A stretch of 64,000 nucleotides of DNA. Origin: Setophaga petechia. Taxonomy: Eukaryota; Chordata; Aves; Passeriformes; Parulidae. Location: NCBI GenBank assembly GCA_024362935.1, contig JANCRA010000016.1, positions 19,637,165 to 19,701,164 of the forward strand, written 5' to 3'. The notes below the pieces were generated by a model. The model saw nothing but the letters and a program-made list of their open reading frames with translations, did not search any database and was not told where the DNA came from. Positions 1-13,860 of this stretch are shown here, in pieces. The first letter of the stretch is position 1, and each line of letters begins with the position of its first letter. Made by a program: the position numbers and the translations under genes.

Positions 1-19
1 CTTAAACAGTACTTTAGAC

Positions 20-230
20 AGTCTTTTTAGCCGAATACGCCATCATACTCATGAATACACTAACTACTATTCTGTTCTTTAACCCAAGCCTCTTCAACCA
101 CCCTCAAGAACTGTTCCCTGTTGTACTAGCCACAAAAGTCCTGCACCTATCAGCAGGATTCCTTTGAGGTCGTGCCTCTTACCTGCTTTTCGGATACGAC
201 CAGTTGATACACCTACTATGAAAAAAAAGA
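20..230 (+). pseudogene. Nuclear mitochondrial insertion (NUMT): partial ND1
   Basis: This is a nuclear copy of part of the mitochondrial NADH dehydrogenase subunit 1 gene, roughly from the last third of the protein. Reading from the GCC GAA TAC codons near 29, one frame gives peptides typical of vertebrate ND1, such as AEYA, NPSLF, PQELFPVVLATKV, LSAGF and YDQLMHLL. Two in-frame TGA codons (in CTT-TGA-GGT near 169 and CTA-TGA-AAA near 218) fall where ND1 has tryptophan, so the frame makes sense only with the mitochondrial code. One codon (the Asn expected after AEYA) seems to be deleted in frame. The 5' end is blurred before about 20 and similarity fades after about 230, with possible weak similarity to about 258. 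It is a dead fragment with no expected nuclear function. Identification is from remembered family sequence, not a search. Confidence 0.88.
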
Positions 231-479
231 CAAAAGACAGCTGCTACTCACTTTGGAGTTTGTTCAGTTTAGGATGTCACAGTGAACACTTAAGCTGAAA
301 ATATGGTAAGAAAGTGCATGGTCTGCTATAAACGTGTTTGTCAGCAATGAACCTCGAGCTGGTCCGGCAGCAGTGAGAACAAGGAGTTTTAGCAACAGCT
401 CCTACCTTTTTTCTGGGGTGAGAGGGCACCAGCACAGCTGATGCTCTGTGAGATGAGGGGTGGTTCTCCATTAGGCACC

Positions 480-1790
480 TGACAGCCCTTGATTGTCCTG
501 ATGAGCCTCATCTGGGCTGTCCCCACTTCTGCCCCAGGCCGTGAGGGAGCTCAGTCTGGGCTCTTCCCTCCTGCCTGGAGCCCTTCCCGAGCTGTGTCTC
601 TGCCCAGGCACGGACACTGCTGCTCTGCCCCCTTCGGGGAGCCGCTGGCCCTCGCCATGCTCTGACAAGTGCCGGAGTGTGGTTTGGAGCCTGAAGCTGC
701 GATCCGGATCTCCGTTCCTGCAGAGCTGAGCTGGCTTTGTGAGGGGGACGGCGCTCAAGTAGCTCTGAGTTCGAGCGGCCGTGTCCAGCCCTCAGCGCCT
801 CAGGGCCCGGAGCCGGCGCCCTCAGGGTGGGGCCGGGCCTGCGCCCCCTTCCAGGCCCCGCGCACAGCGAACGGGCGTGCTGCTCCTGTGGGTGCTAACG
901 GGTAACTCAGCTGTTACAGACCTTGTGTATTGGCCAGGAATAACTCCTGTGCTTTCCCATTCTCCCTCCTCAGAGAGGTATTGCTGTAGCTTGACGTAGA
1001 TGTACTATTTCACGTATCAGCATTACTGTTTTCATGGGATTTGGGATGTATCGCATGCTTAGAATATTCACCTTCCTAGTATTGCGTGAAAAATCACGCT
1101 CTGAAAAGCCAGAGTCCACAAACGAGACAGGAGACAGAAGTTCTGCAACTTAATTCGAATAAAGGGACAGAGCCCCCTGTGCCGCATCCCTGCAGGGTCC
1201 CGACTATTTGGAGACCGCAGAATCCAACGCAGTGAACTCCCGGCCGCTTGGTGCCCTCCTGTTTTCCCGGATAGCTGAGGCACCAGCAAGGTACAGCCTT
1301 CCCGAGCCGCCTACCGTATATCCCCTCTTGAACACGAGTGGTCATTTTCCCCTTTCAGAAGTTCAGATCGTCTGGGTTCTGTACCAAACTTACTCGGACT
1401 CATTTCTGCCATCCTCCTAAGTTCAGAAATTCCAGTTGTCTGGGTTCTGTAACAAACTTACTCGGACCCATTTCTGCTGTCCCCCTAAGTTGAGAAATTC
1501 CATTTGTCTGGGATCTGTAACAAAATTTCACGGCATGGTGCTCCCGCAGATCCCCACAGCCGCCCCTCAGCACCCGGATGGTTTTCGGGACCGGGTCGTT
1601 ACTGGAGCCATTAACGCCCATTTCCCGTGCCAGCCTGATGGAACCATTCGAAGCAGAACCCGCAAGGCCGAGATGCGTTCCCGCTCTGCTGCCCAACAAA
1701 CGCCCGTGGGGACGGGACAAGGAGCTGCTGCTCCTCTTGGGGACAGCCACCCGCAGCTGCCAGCCCTGGCTGCCTCACTCACCTGGCTGA
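480..1790. other. CpG-rich segment of unknown origin (LTR-like or isolated CpG island)
   Basis: CpG dinucleotides are dense here, especially at 660-900, 1140-1345 and 1540-1760, whereas the following tens of kilobases are CpG-poor. It contains a 68-bp tandem repeat (1361-1530) and an AATAAA at about 1158. No convincing protein is visible in any frame. The undecayed CpGs plus internal tandem repeats would fit a fairly young LTR or other retroelement, or an unmethylated CpG island serving an unannotated promoter. I could not define TG...CA ends, target duplications or a primer-binding site, so the class is open. Confidence 0.4.
1361..1530 (+). repeat. 68-bp imperfect tandem repeat, about 2.5 copies
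   Basis: The phrase GTCTGGGTTCTGTA recurs at about 1370, 1438 and 1506 (third copy GTCTGGGATCTGTA), giving a 68-bp period. Copies one and two share the following AACTTACTCGGAC-CATTTCTGC block with a few substitutions. The third copy breaks off after about 25 bp. Direct repeats like this are common in LTR U3 regions but are not diagnostic. Confidence 0.8.
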
Positions 1791-4700
1791 GGAGCCCAGC
1801 AAAGAGAAAAGGTAATTATGGTACCTCTGGGTGTGACTTCTGTCCTTCAGTTCAATATTTGATATGCTGTACTAAAAATACTGTCTGCTTACAAAATACT
1901 TAACTGCAGAACAGCTCTTCAGTGTTGCAGAGGATTTACTGTTACCTGGTTCTCTTAATCTAAGATGAACAGATGCTTTGAATATCTTGTTATATTTTTA
2001 TTTCCTGCTGTAACAAAATCTCCCTTTGTTACTGTTATATCTATTTCTGCTGATTTTCAGACAGAGCAACTTTAAATGACAAGCCAACAAGATAGGTATT
2101 TTTAGCATTTATCCTTAGGAAAGGAGCATGATATACTCTCATTAGGAAGGCCTAAGCAGAAATATGAGGAGACAGAAGCATCAAATAATTTTTCGACAAG
2201 AATCCAGTGAGGCCTAGGAAGGAAGCTGGTTTCCTTTGCCTTGGCCTTTTAGAACTTAGAAGAGACTACAGAGCAAGTGTCTGTCCAGGCTTGAGCATTA
2301 AAGAGTGAAATAGGAAGATGGCGAGCACCGAGCACCTCTGCACCTTTCAGACTGCTCTGAATGACTTTTTTCCATGTGTAGATTGAGGGCAGGTGACAAA
2401 GGTTGGTAACTAGTCAGACAGGAGAGTTGTTCCCTTTCTTAATAGGTAAGAATTTTGCTTTATAGGAGGGCTAGAAGCAGATATTTGACTTGTTTTGTTT
2501 TGTCTTTATGCTATTTCCTAAACAATTCTAATTGCTGTGTGCTAATGACCAAATCTGGACTTCTTAGGACAGTGCCTGACAGAACACCCAGCATTGCTGA
2601 GCTGTCATGGCAGGACTGTGTTGTAGAAAACTCCTACATTCAGCAAAACTGTCTTTAGGAAAACCTGGCCATGTCCTGTATTAGCACAGAGTGCTGCAGC
2701 CCGTGGTGTCTGTCCCTGCAGTGGAGATGGGGCTGTATTCCAGAGCTACAAATGTCCATGAGGAGTGGCTCAAACCAACCTGCCTGTGTGGCAGTAACAG
2801 TGAAGAGCTCTGCATGTTAGTGGTGACAGGTGAAATTTAGGATGGATGGATGGATGACCAATCTTGCAGGATCTCTTCCAGATTCTCACAGAAGTTCATG
2901 TATGAATCTTTCAGCTCATGAGCAAGGGAGGAGTTTTTATCGGCTGAATTAATTAGCTCTGCCAGCAGCCCGAGGAACTTCCTGGTTCCCTTGGCTTCCT
3001 CCTAGAAGAATGTAAATGATACAGAAGGAATTGCTTCTATGTCTTTATTTTTAAACTTGCTGTTTTCTGGCCTTTTGAATGTGGGCAGCAACTGCAAGAT
3101 TTAGAAATTAGAGTGGTGAGGAACACTTGGAGGATTTCTGTTGAATGGGGTAGACTGTTTTAGTGCCCTGTTAGCAGGGACTGCTTTGGATCTCTGGCAA
3201 CTAGAAAGTCTAAACACAAGCTTTTAATTACTTAAATGCAAGCTGATTGGTTGAGTTTATGTGGTAATAATCTGCATCAACAGATGAATTTGTCAGTGCT
3301 TACTAATGGTGCTGTACAAGGTGAGTGATGTTTTCTTAATACTAGCAGCTAACCTCGTATTGAGCATATCAGTGTCAGCAGCAGCTGTTAGTCCAACTCT
3401 TCAGATTTCATCTGTTTAATGAAAGCTTCTGGCCCTTGTAAAATGTTTTTGCCAGTGGTTCTGTGATGATTCGGTGTTCTGCTTTTGAAAAAGTAAAGTT
3501 TTGAAGTTGCATACTTATTAAATTTACTGGCATCTTCTTGACAAGATATTCTTGGTGTTAAGTGCACTTCTCAGGTACTGCAGTTCTGGAAGCACGATTA
3601 CAATGTTTAGTGTGATTCTGCCATCCATTATCACCAACACCCCCTACTTCTGCAGAGCTGTAGCAGTGGGCGTGATGCTGTCTGGTGCACATTATTGGCC
3701 TGCAATTCTCTACACAGGAAGAAAATAAACAACCGGCTTGCAATAACATGGTTATACATTTTAATTGAATTTTGGGGTTAATATTCAGATTGCTAATTCA
3801 GGAATGGGGTTTTAAAATGGGAAATTGGTCTCACCTGGAGGAGTGCAGCTTTTTCTCCTCATGGTAGGTAGGGATGCAGCAGAGTGGCAGTGTTTGGTCA
3901 GCAGGGCATGCTGTTCACTGTGTGCCAAAACCTCCTTACCTGGTCAAGATAGCATGGAATTTGGTGTAGACATCTGTTTGTGTCTCAGCCAGCTTAATTG
4001 CTGTGACCCTAATGAATCCTCTTTTCCAGTTCAAGGCAAGCTGAACCAAATAAAATACATGTGTCTTTCCAAATGACATGAGGGAGGAGAGCAGATGCTA
4101 TCCTAGTGCAAGAGCCTATTTTATAGTCTGAATGGGATATGATAGAAAAATTCTGGTAGGTTTTCTCAGGCATAAAGCAATATTCATCAGTCCAGTCATG
4201 TTACCATATAATGTTACTGTACACACCAGAGATGATGGAAAATGCTCTGTAACTGATGCTAAAAGATGCAAATATTTGCTGTATTTTGCACACAGTGATG
4301 AAAAGTTGTGACAGGGACCAAAGACTCCTTTTATGATAGCAGCCATCTGGTAAAATAGAAAGGCACAATATTTGTGCAGGATGGCTTACAACTTTAAGGT
4401 AGGCTAAAATGCTGCCAGACTTGCTCTTGTTGCTCCTTTCTGATCACAGTCCTGCATTGCTTTCTCTACACATCAGGATGACTGATAAGCCTCAGGTCAC
4501 ATCTGAGTTGATATTCATTGGCCAATATTTATTTATTTTTAGTTAAATAATGGGCAGACTTTGTTGAAGTCATGTAAGGTTCTAGAGTGTCTGCACTGCA
4601 GGGTTTCATCTGCTCAGGGATGAGTACATAGGTACTTGGTAGCTTCATTGCCTCATGACCTTTGTTGCTTTAGAATGGATGAGAGGGGAAGCCCTTGTCT

Positions 4701-7700
4701 CTCAGATGCTTCTCATTCCTGAATTCCTCAGAGCTCATCCAGATTTCATTATTCTCCCTCTGGAATCCCTGTGTGAGCCTCTCAGCCCCTCTGTGTCCTT
4801 CCTCTCCCACAGCCAGTGCAGATTCCTGTGCCAGCACAGGTCCTCTGCTAGGCCCAAGGCAGGAGGCTGCTGTGTGTCTGCTGTCCTGTCTGGACGAAGT
4901 TTTCCCTAATGAGGCCAGTTATTCTGTGACAGGTGCACATATAATAGTTATTGCAGAGAATAATTTCAATTACAAAACAGCTTTAATTCCCTTACAGCTA
5001 ACCTTAAAGGAGCACAAGCTTAAATAACCTTGGCTGGATTTTGAGCTGCATAATGTATGAATAACCTGCACTGCAATGCATAAACACATGGAGCTTATAT
5101 TCAAGTTCAAATAGTATGCACTGTGATTGAAGAGCAGTAAAAAGAACAGGATTTCTTAATGAGACAATCAGTTTCTCTGGGGGGAAGGGACTGTTTCTCT
5201 GTGCAGGGATTAATGTGTTTACTGGCTTTATTGTAGGTTCTGTCCATACCACCAAAACCAAAGCAAGCAGTAGCTTCCTTTGACCTACTACAAGATGAGG
5301 ATAAGATACCCATGATGACTTAATTAGATCTGTCAGCTGTTCTTAATTCTGTTAAGCATGGAACTTGGGGTGGCTGGGTGGAAACAGCAGTTTTGGGTGA
5401 GCTTTGTTAGACTCCCAGCTTGATATGGCAGGAATCTTTTAACCTTTATGCCTGTGGAGCACATCTCTGTAGTAACTTGAAGTTGCTCTGGGATCCTGTG
5501 CCACTGATGGCTGACACTCAGCCATACAGATGCTGCATACCAGTGTCTTTTGAACTGTAGATCTGATGAGGTTGAGCACATTCACCTCTCAGCTAGAGCA
5601 GACAAACACCAGTGAAAATGGAGGAAAGAGGGAGACAGTATTTGCAATAGTAGTTGTGGGTTGCCAGTAGCGACCTGCTGCAGGGAGATTATTTCCTTAA
5701 TTTTTGTCCTGTGATTGTCTCTAAGCCAGGCTGGCTGTAAGACAGTGACAGACCAGCTGTTACTCAGAGGGGAAATCCTACAAAGCTTGGCTGGAGGCAT
5801 ATGACCTTTTCTTCTCAAATGTTGACATTATTTTGTGTTTTGCTATTTCAGACTTTGATTGCTAAGACAGGTTTGACATGAGCTTCCAGGCTGATACTCT
5901 TCTCAGCTCTACCTTAGGAATTCAGGGTCCCTCTGATGGCCTGTTAGAGGTCTCCACACAACAGCTCTAGCTCCAGTATTTCCAATTCAGCTAAACCAAA
6001 GAATCATGGCTTAGCTTTGCCTTTGGAACATGGGATGACTCCAGTCAGCCAACTTTGCCTTCAAAAAATATTTCTTTAGGTGGTTGCTGGCTCAGGTAAA
6101 TCATTCCCGCTGGAGCTCTCAGGGAGCCCCTGGAAGTGTTGTCAGCAGATGGTCCAGTTTAATGTCTGCTCCAGAGCCCGTGTCACATCCTGCACCTCCC
6201 CAAAACTCAGTGCCACTAAGGTTCTGCTGTCTGCCAGTCCTTTACTGAACCTGGGGGTGAGTCAGCTCCCTGGGGCACGTACATTCCGTTCTGGCTGTGG
6301 CAGCCTGTTCAGGCACTGCCTCTGAGAGCTGGGAGGACGTGCAGTGCTGTTGGTGGGGCTGGCACAGCCCCTGCCCTCCCCTTCGGGCGGGTACAGCCTT
6401 GGCAGAAAGGATGAGGAGGCTGTCAAGACACTGGCACAGCACCTTGCCCTGGCCTGTAGCTTTGGGCCAATCTTGCCTCTTATCTCCGTTATCTCCAAGC
6501 CTGTGGTATGTTCTCTGCAGCAGCCAGGTGTAGGGCACTTGTGCAGGGAGGAGGCAGGAAGGAGGCTGGCAGTGGGTCTGAGAGCTTCTACTGGGCTGCC
6601 TTTCTTCTCTCTCTGCTCCAGGTTGGTCTGAAAGCACTGGAAGAGATGCTTTGTCCACAGCTTTAACATCTGACTGGCTTTAGTAGCTTCTGGCTTGTGT
6701 TTCACTTCAATGAGTAAGTGTAATGGCTGAAAATACTGTGTGTGAATGATGTTAAATATTTAATAGTATATTAACATTTTGGGGAGATGCTGCAGTAATT
6801 AGCAAGTCCTGAGAAAGTCAGAATCAATGTACAGAACATCAGAAAAACTGAAGGATGGTTTTATAGAAGCTATACAAGACACTGCTAGAAATTAATGGCA
6901 TTGTGTGAAGTGCATCCAATGTATTAATATTGCAAATAAACCTTGCTCAGTAGATTTTTTTTCTGGTCATCTTTTGTTATGATATTTGTGTTCACAGTGG
7001 GAAGACTGGGACATGTTTCTGCTGTAGCTATTTGTAGTTTCTGGTGCTATTTGTTTCTGGTGGTGCTTGTATGTTTCCAATTCTGTTGGCATAATCCAAT
7101 ACATTCAAAAGTGTTTTTAAAAGGTAAGATGTTGTTGCAGAGCTGCAAAGATCTTATATTTCATTCCATAGTCATTTTCTTAACTAGAGTGAGGAAGGAG
7201 CTTTCCAGAACTCTTTATTTTCACTTTGACTATTTGACCTGCAAAGACCATTGTTAAGGTTTATTTTGTAAATTCCTTTCTTTACTCAGCTCTTAGAAGA
7301 GAGGGAAATGTCCATCTGAATTCGGGCCTGTTGGGGTGTTTGTGCCACAAACATTTTTTAAATTTTAGATTTTTTTTCAGAGGAGTTTCAGATACAAGAA
7401 TTGCTTGAATTGCATTTTGAGGATAATGTTTGCAATCCCCAAAATAACAGTACTGTCATAAACTAGAATATTAGCTAGGTAACTATTAGAAAAACCAGTA
7501 TGTTTCAGTAGATATTTATTGTCCTTGAAACTAGTTAAAAAAGACAAAGATATTTTGTTCTAACCACAAAATTAGCATATTCTATGTAAAGTGTTCATAA
7601 TGAAATTCTATTCAGAATTCAACAAAGCTTTTCTGATTAAATCACAAATGGACTTGTGATAATGAACACTTCTGCTGTGGTGCTAGTACATGGACTTTTT

Positions 7701-10700
7701 GGGAGAAGAAGGAAACTAATATCTTGTGAAATAGATAGTTCCAGTTATGAAAATGGTCATATTTTTCAAGTGTGGGTATCTGATACCACAGGAAGTAAAA
7801 GTCACATATTTTCTAAATTCAGATTGCAATATGAGATGTCTCTTTTTACATAATGGCAAATAAGCAAAAGCAGGTGAAATGAATTGGTGCGTATTGCAGC
7901 AGTATCTCAGACAAAACAGAATGTTGCAGACCTTTAATTACTAGTTAACTAGATTCAAGATGGATCTGTATATAAGCTAAACAATAGATACAAAAGAGCA
8001 TTATGCAGAACACAACATGCCTCTAACCATTGTTTGTTCCACTTGATTTGAAGTTCCACATAACAAGATGCCATTTGGACTGAGATTTACTGCATGCCTT
8101 ACCTTTAGCAGTTATGCAGAAATTTTAAAATCATCTATAGTCATTACTCCAATTAAAAGTTAACTATTCCTAAGCTTTATTTTTTTTAGAAATATATTTA
8201 TAATATATATTTCATTATAGTAGATGGGAGTATAAACTCACTGTGCCTGGTAGCTGGAACTGAATAACTGTAGCCACTCTGAGCACCTACAAGCACTATT
8301 TACTGTATTGATTTCAGGCATAGCTTGAGCTGTATCTGCTGTATGCACACACATAGGTGTTTTGAAAGTGTCTTTGTCTCTGCATGCTCTTTGAGTCAGT
8401 TGGGCAGTGAGTGCTTCTGACCTCTTTGGGATGAGGACTTGGGGGTTCATTTTCAGTGTGACCTCTGCAGGGCTCAGAGGACTGTGCTTGAACGTGTGGA
8501 AATGAAAATCCTTTTGAAGTTTTCCTCTGATTTGCAGCTTGGTAGTGGATGATGTGTGGAACAGGCTGGATGCTGCCTGTGGGAGGGCAGGCAAACCCCA
8601 CTGGTCTGGCTCTGGCATCCCCCCAGTGAGGAGCTCCCAGCTTTGGCACTGCAAGGCCCCTTCTCCTCCCACATCAGCGCAGCCTTTGGCCTCGTGCAGC
8701 ACTCATGGTACAGCTGGGCTGGCAGTGGAGATGCTTCTGCCCTGTGTGATCTCTGTGTTACAAAGGGGTAACCAAGGCTGTTTGAGGGTGAAACACTGTA
8801 AAAAAGATCACATCTGGAGAGAGTATTGCATGTAAGTAGCTGTCACAGGACTGTGGCAGGGCCCAAGGCATCTGCAGTTAATGTGAGCAATTCACCACAG
8901 CTGATGGGACCTTGGGTCAGCATCATACCACCTATTGCTGATAATTCCCACTTGTAGTCTGTTAATAAACACACTTATTATTAATTCAATCACAGTCTAT
9001 GCATCTTGTCCTTTCTTCTGAGTGTCCAGAACAAAGGAGATCTCTCAGTGTAGGTGTTGCACAGATTACAATATGGATCCAGTATTTTTCTGCTAGGAAA
9101 GGGTCTGCTGAATTAATTCCATGCTGAGGTCTACAACATGCATTATTTTTCAATTAAATAACCAGAGAAATGTGAATTGTGTTTGTGTTCCTGTGCAAGC
9201 AATTGTAGCAACATAATAGCAGGTGTGAAAGAGCCCTATTGCTTTCTGCAATCAGTGGGTGTTTATTTGTGGAACAAATGGCACTGACAGTTCATCAGAA
9301 CTTAAATTTGCAATCCACATTAGAAATTCAGTAATATCTTTCATCTGTACTTGCACATATAAATTGCCCTCTGTGGAATGGCTTACATGAATTTCTGAGG
9401 AAACTGTCAAAAAGGGTATTAGAGCATGTTTTTCAAGGAGAAAAATGGCTTCAAAAGAATCTGCCCCATAACTTTGTGGAGGAGCTGGAGCAGTGCTGCT
9501 TTAATTTGTTGTCCCAGCTTCTTCCACCTTTTCTCACTCCTTTGGTCACTATCTCAACGTGCAGGACAACCACAGAGTGAGGAAAGCTTTGCTTGTGAGG
9601 GTTTCATCCCTAGACAGGAGATGCAAAGCTCTGGTGGCTGCAGAGCAGGCCAGAAAGGACAGCTGGGCAGAAATAAGGAAACAAGAAAACAGTTGCATTA
9701 TGGTACAGCTCTAACTTGTTCACAAGCCCTTGTAGTTTCTTATTCTGTGCTCTCCACATTTGTGCATATCCTGTGATATTTCATCTCAGGTCTGTGATCA
9801 GTAACAGCAGCATGGAATAAGTTTTATTGCTGAAATGGGGGGAATGTCTGTTTGCAATGTGTCTCTTGCTCTTTGTTTTGCTACTGCTAGTGGAGAAGAA
9901 TGAGCAGAGAAATGGTGAAATTCTTGTAGATTTGTGCTGGTCCTCTTTGCTCACTCCTAAAGAGGATGCTTTGGTGGGTTTGGGGCAGTCTTGCAGCAAC
10001 AGTGAAGCAAATAGGGGATTAGGAGCTTACATTTCCACCTATTCAAGTAGGACTACTGAGCCATGAGTTATGTCACTGTAGACTTGAAAGGGTTTACTTT
10101 CATAACAGAATAAAAAGTAAAATAGGTTGTTTAATTGAAACTAATCCATAGACACCTACTATGTATAAAGCCAGGAATAACTGGGCTGTTAGAAGAAAGA
10201 TCAAAGAGTGTTTTTCACCTTCACTGTTGGATTCATTATAAAAATGCATGATTCATTACACTTTAAGTGTCACGTGCATCTACTGAATTTGCAGATTAAG
10301 CAGACATGAATTTAAAAAATACAGAATATTTTATCAACAAAAAGTATCAAGCTTTACCAAATTTGGAATATTAACTTAAAAAAAGATCTCATGCCTGGAT
10401 CTGATGAAAAGGTAGTTGTGTTATGCTTCATATAAATCCATCTGGACACACGTGTAACCAGGGTCTCTGCTTTGAGCACCTCACTTTCACAAATTCTAGG
10501 ACAAGGAGGGCAGGTCTTCTTCAGCAGGTGGTGAAGTAGATTTCTCTTGGTTTTGTGTTAGCCCCTACACTGCCTGGAAGTTGGTTGTTTGCAGCCAAGC
10601 CACAGCCCCTGCACAGTGAGAAACCAAACAGGGCAGTTCTCACTCTTAACCCTGTTAACCTGGAATGGAGACCAGACATGACCATTTTCACTGTCAGAAC

Positions 10701-13635
10701 AGTCTGGGAAGGAAGGATAAAAAGCTAAACCTGCTATTTGTTTCATTGTTTGTTGCCTGGCCAGTGCTGTCAGGGGAAGGTCAGAGGATGCCCACTCATC
10801 AATACAAGAAGGTGATAAATGTCAGATCATCTTTTGTACATATTTCCCTTGTAAATACTTTGCTTTGTTGTATGTGTGCTTGTTTTGAAATTAGATGCAT
10901 TGAAACACAAAATTTCTGTCCCTCAGCTACCTTCAGTGTTTCTTGAGACATAAATGTGTAGAGTTTTCTGATGGGAATCCTCTGTGGATGCACAACCTGA
11001 AGTGTATCAGCATGATGGAAATAGCAGAAGGGAATATTGTCCTGCTTGTGATCAGTGAAATTTTGGTTGGCTTTAAATGCACAGCTCTGTCCAGTTGTAC
11101 TAACTTAAAGGAAAACCTGTGATCTTAAAAGCCTGTGGTGTTTTCAGAGTGGCAGTGGCTCAGTTTGAAGCCCTGCAGTTTGTGCCCCCCTGTCTCAGGC
11201 CCTGTGGGTTGGGTCCAGCTCAGGGCAGCCCTCTGTGAGCTGCTGCTGGGCACTCCTGTGCCCCTGGATCAGCCCATGCACACTCCTGACAGCATCGTGT
11301 CCCTGACAGTCCCCTGCCACGTTCTTGGTGCTCTGGAGGCACCCACGGTGTCCCCCTGCCAGGGGGGCTGCTGGGCCTCCCTGCACTCCTGGGGTTTGAC
11401 CTGAGGAGGGCAAAGGCAGCACCAGATGGGCCTTCCACACTGGTACACCCAGATTTTTGGCAAGGTGCAAATTAATACCTTTTCTAGCAGCTGTTGATGA
11501 AGTGGTCCTGAAGGAAGTGCTAACTGTGGCCACAGCTCAATCCAGAGAGAGAAAAAAATGTGGAAGTGCCTTATATGAGTAGTCTGCTGCATTTAGAAAT
11601 AGGTAGGGTAAGGTAACTTATCCTTTAATGGATAAGTTAACACGTTTGTGGAAAACTTCTACACAGCACATTGGGAAAGAGGAGTATCACAATTGACTCA
11701 AGAGACAAGACACCACAGGCTGGATTTCACAGATATGCAGTATTTAATTACTGTCCTGATAGCAACATAATCACAGTATCCATCCAGTGCTCATCTAAAC
11801 CAGTTCTGTTTTTAACAGTGTTCAGGGAGGTCTGGACCAGGATACAGTCTACACCTGTGTTCCTGTTTGCTTAACAATAATATTTTTGAGGTGTGACTAA
11901 ATAACATTAAATATTTGCATAATGTCTCTTACCTGGAAAATTCATGTAACTGCTGAAAATTAATTTAAAGCAGATAACTGCTTCAACTGATCAAAAGCAC
12001 AGAAATGTCAAAAGCTGCATGTCCTCCTTTCTGCATTGTTGCAAGGCAAGGTTTTGGTGCTGAATTCTTTCCTGCAAAGGAAGCTCAGCTGTGTTGTCAG
12101 GGTATCTCCTTGCACTGAGTGGCAGGGTGCTATAATGGACATGGGCACATGAAACATTGAGAGAAGGCAGGGTGTGTGTTACAGTGCATTGGTTACTCTG
12201 CAGCCCTTGCTCTGGCTGTTCTTACCCTGCAAAGCCCCTGAAGGACCAGGTTTCCTGCACCACTTCCATTCTGCAGCCACACCAGAGAGCCCCAAGTGCT
12301 GTAAGTTCACACCCCAGCTGACTTTGCAATAGCTCATTTGCATGCTGAGTCTTGGTTTCTGGTATTTGTAACAGAAATACTTTTTGAATTTCAGAGGAAA
12401 TAAATTTTGTAGATTCCCAGCTACACTGGGATGATGTTTCAAAAAATTCTTTCAAAATAATTAAGCACTATATAACTTTGGAGATTGATATAGGACTGAC
12501 AGATGTGCTGAAGAGCATCCATAATGTCTTTGCATATGCATGCTAATATATTTCAATGTCTTTATTTTTTAATCTAGTCTCACTTTTCTTGCCTCTGCTG
12601 CACCCTTTTCTCCCTTTCCCTTGAATAAGAGCTTTGCTGTGCTAGCAAACAATAAAACTTATTCTTTCAGAGAGGAAAATATTTCCCTCATGTGCAAGAT
12701 AACCTCCTTATCCACTGGCCCTTCTGCTTGTGCCCTGAGGGTCACTGGAGGTGAAATGTCTCCAGCAGCAAAGGAGCTTTGAGACCCACAGTTGTGGTCA
12801 CTTAGTAGCTTCAGCTGAGGAACCTGGCTCTTGAGGCAACACATCATCATGGTGCAGGTGCAATTGTATGCCAAACTCAGTAAAAATATTTTGTGTATTA
12901 AAAAACTGTTTTTAAACTTATTTCAAGACCATTCATTTGAGTTTTCTGAAGGAACTATGCTGTCTACTCAGCAAGAATTTAAAGGAACATGTTTTGCTTT
13001 GCTCTTTGCTATCATGAAGCACATTAGAGCCTGAAGGACTTCTAGGGCATGTGTCTTGTCTATAAAAGGGTTATTTGATGTAGAAAAACCCATTGAGTTT
13101 GTTTCTGTTTCTTTTTATTACAGGTAATCTTTCAATCACATGATGTGAACAAAAGTGGTTAGAGGATTTCTTTCAGTTGAAGATGCTGCCAGCCACTCAG
13201 TGAATTCTGTTTCTTTGAGCAGTTTTAAAGTTAAGGATAGACGTAGAAAAGATGAATTTTATTGTCCAAGTGGGACTTTATGCACAGCACATTCAAACAC
13301 AAAGAAATTTTCTGATATCATTAGGGAAAAGTGCTGGTCTTGGTCTTACCATGTAGCCATTGGCACTCATGTTGTAATCAGTATTACAGTCCAGGCTTTG
13401 ATTTATTTTCTTTTAATGTTCACTCTGATAATTTCATTTCTATTTTAGAGATCTTTTCTTCCAGTTCTCCCCCAGTTCTCAAAACATTTGTGCCCCTGAA
13501 GTAAACAGGCATCATAACCAACACAAGCTAAAGGTGTAATTAGGAAGAGGGGAAGCATCCTCAGGAGCACAGGCAGCTCCAGAGCAACCAAAGCAAGCTG
13601 TGCTGCCCTTTGGGAGGGAGAGGAGCTGCTGGTGC
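1791..13635. other. Intergenic DNA, no gene seen
   Basis: About 11.8 kb of mostly AT-rich, CpG-poor sequence. No open frame has recognisable protein content or supported splice structure. A short (GGAT)n run lies at 2840-2857. More GC-rich stretches at about 6240-6640, 8540-8720 and 11130-11420 produce longer chance frames, but no family is recognised in them. Confidence 0.6.
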
Positions 13636-13860
13636 TCACACCCATGGGATAACTGAGCAGTGGCACAGCCCCTGATACCCTCACACCCATGGGATAACTG
13701 AGCAGTGGCACAGCCCCTGATACCCTCACACCCATGGGATAACTGAGCAGTGGCACAGCCCCTGATACCCTCACACCCATGGGATAACTGAGCAGTGGCA
13801 CAGCCCCTGATACCCTCACACCCATGGGATAACTGAGCAGTGGCACAGCCCCTGATACCC
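13636..13860. repeat. Minisatellite, 45-bp unit, 5 identical copies
   Basis: Five head-to-tail copies start at 13636, 13681, 13726, 13771 and 13816. Each begins TCACACCCATGGGAT and ends CCCCTGATACCC. I see no difference between copies, so the array is either very young or recently homogenised and is likely to vary in copy number between individuals. Because 45 is a multiple of three, the array stays open in several frames and creates a false repetitive peptide on the - strand (13445-13963). Confidence 0.97.

Noticed and set aside
6242..6705. Overlapping antisense frames of 138 and 147 codons
   Set aside because: Two frames of similar length over the same GC-rich patch with unrelated content indicate chance openness.
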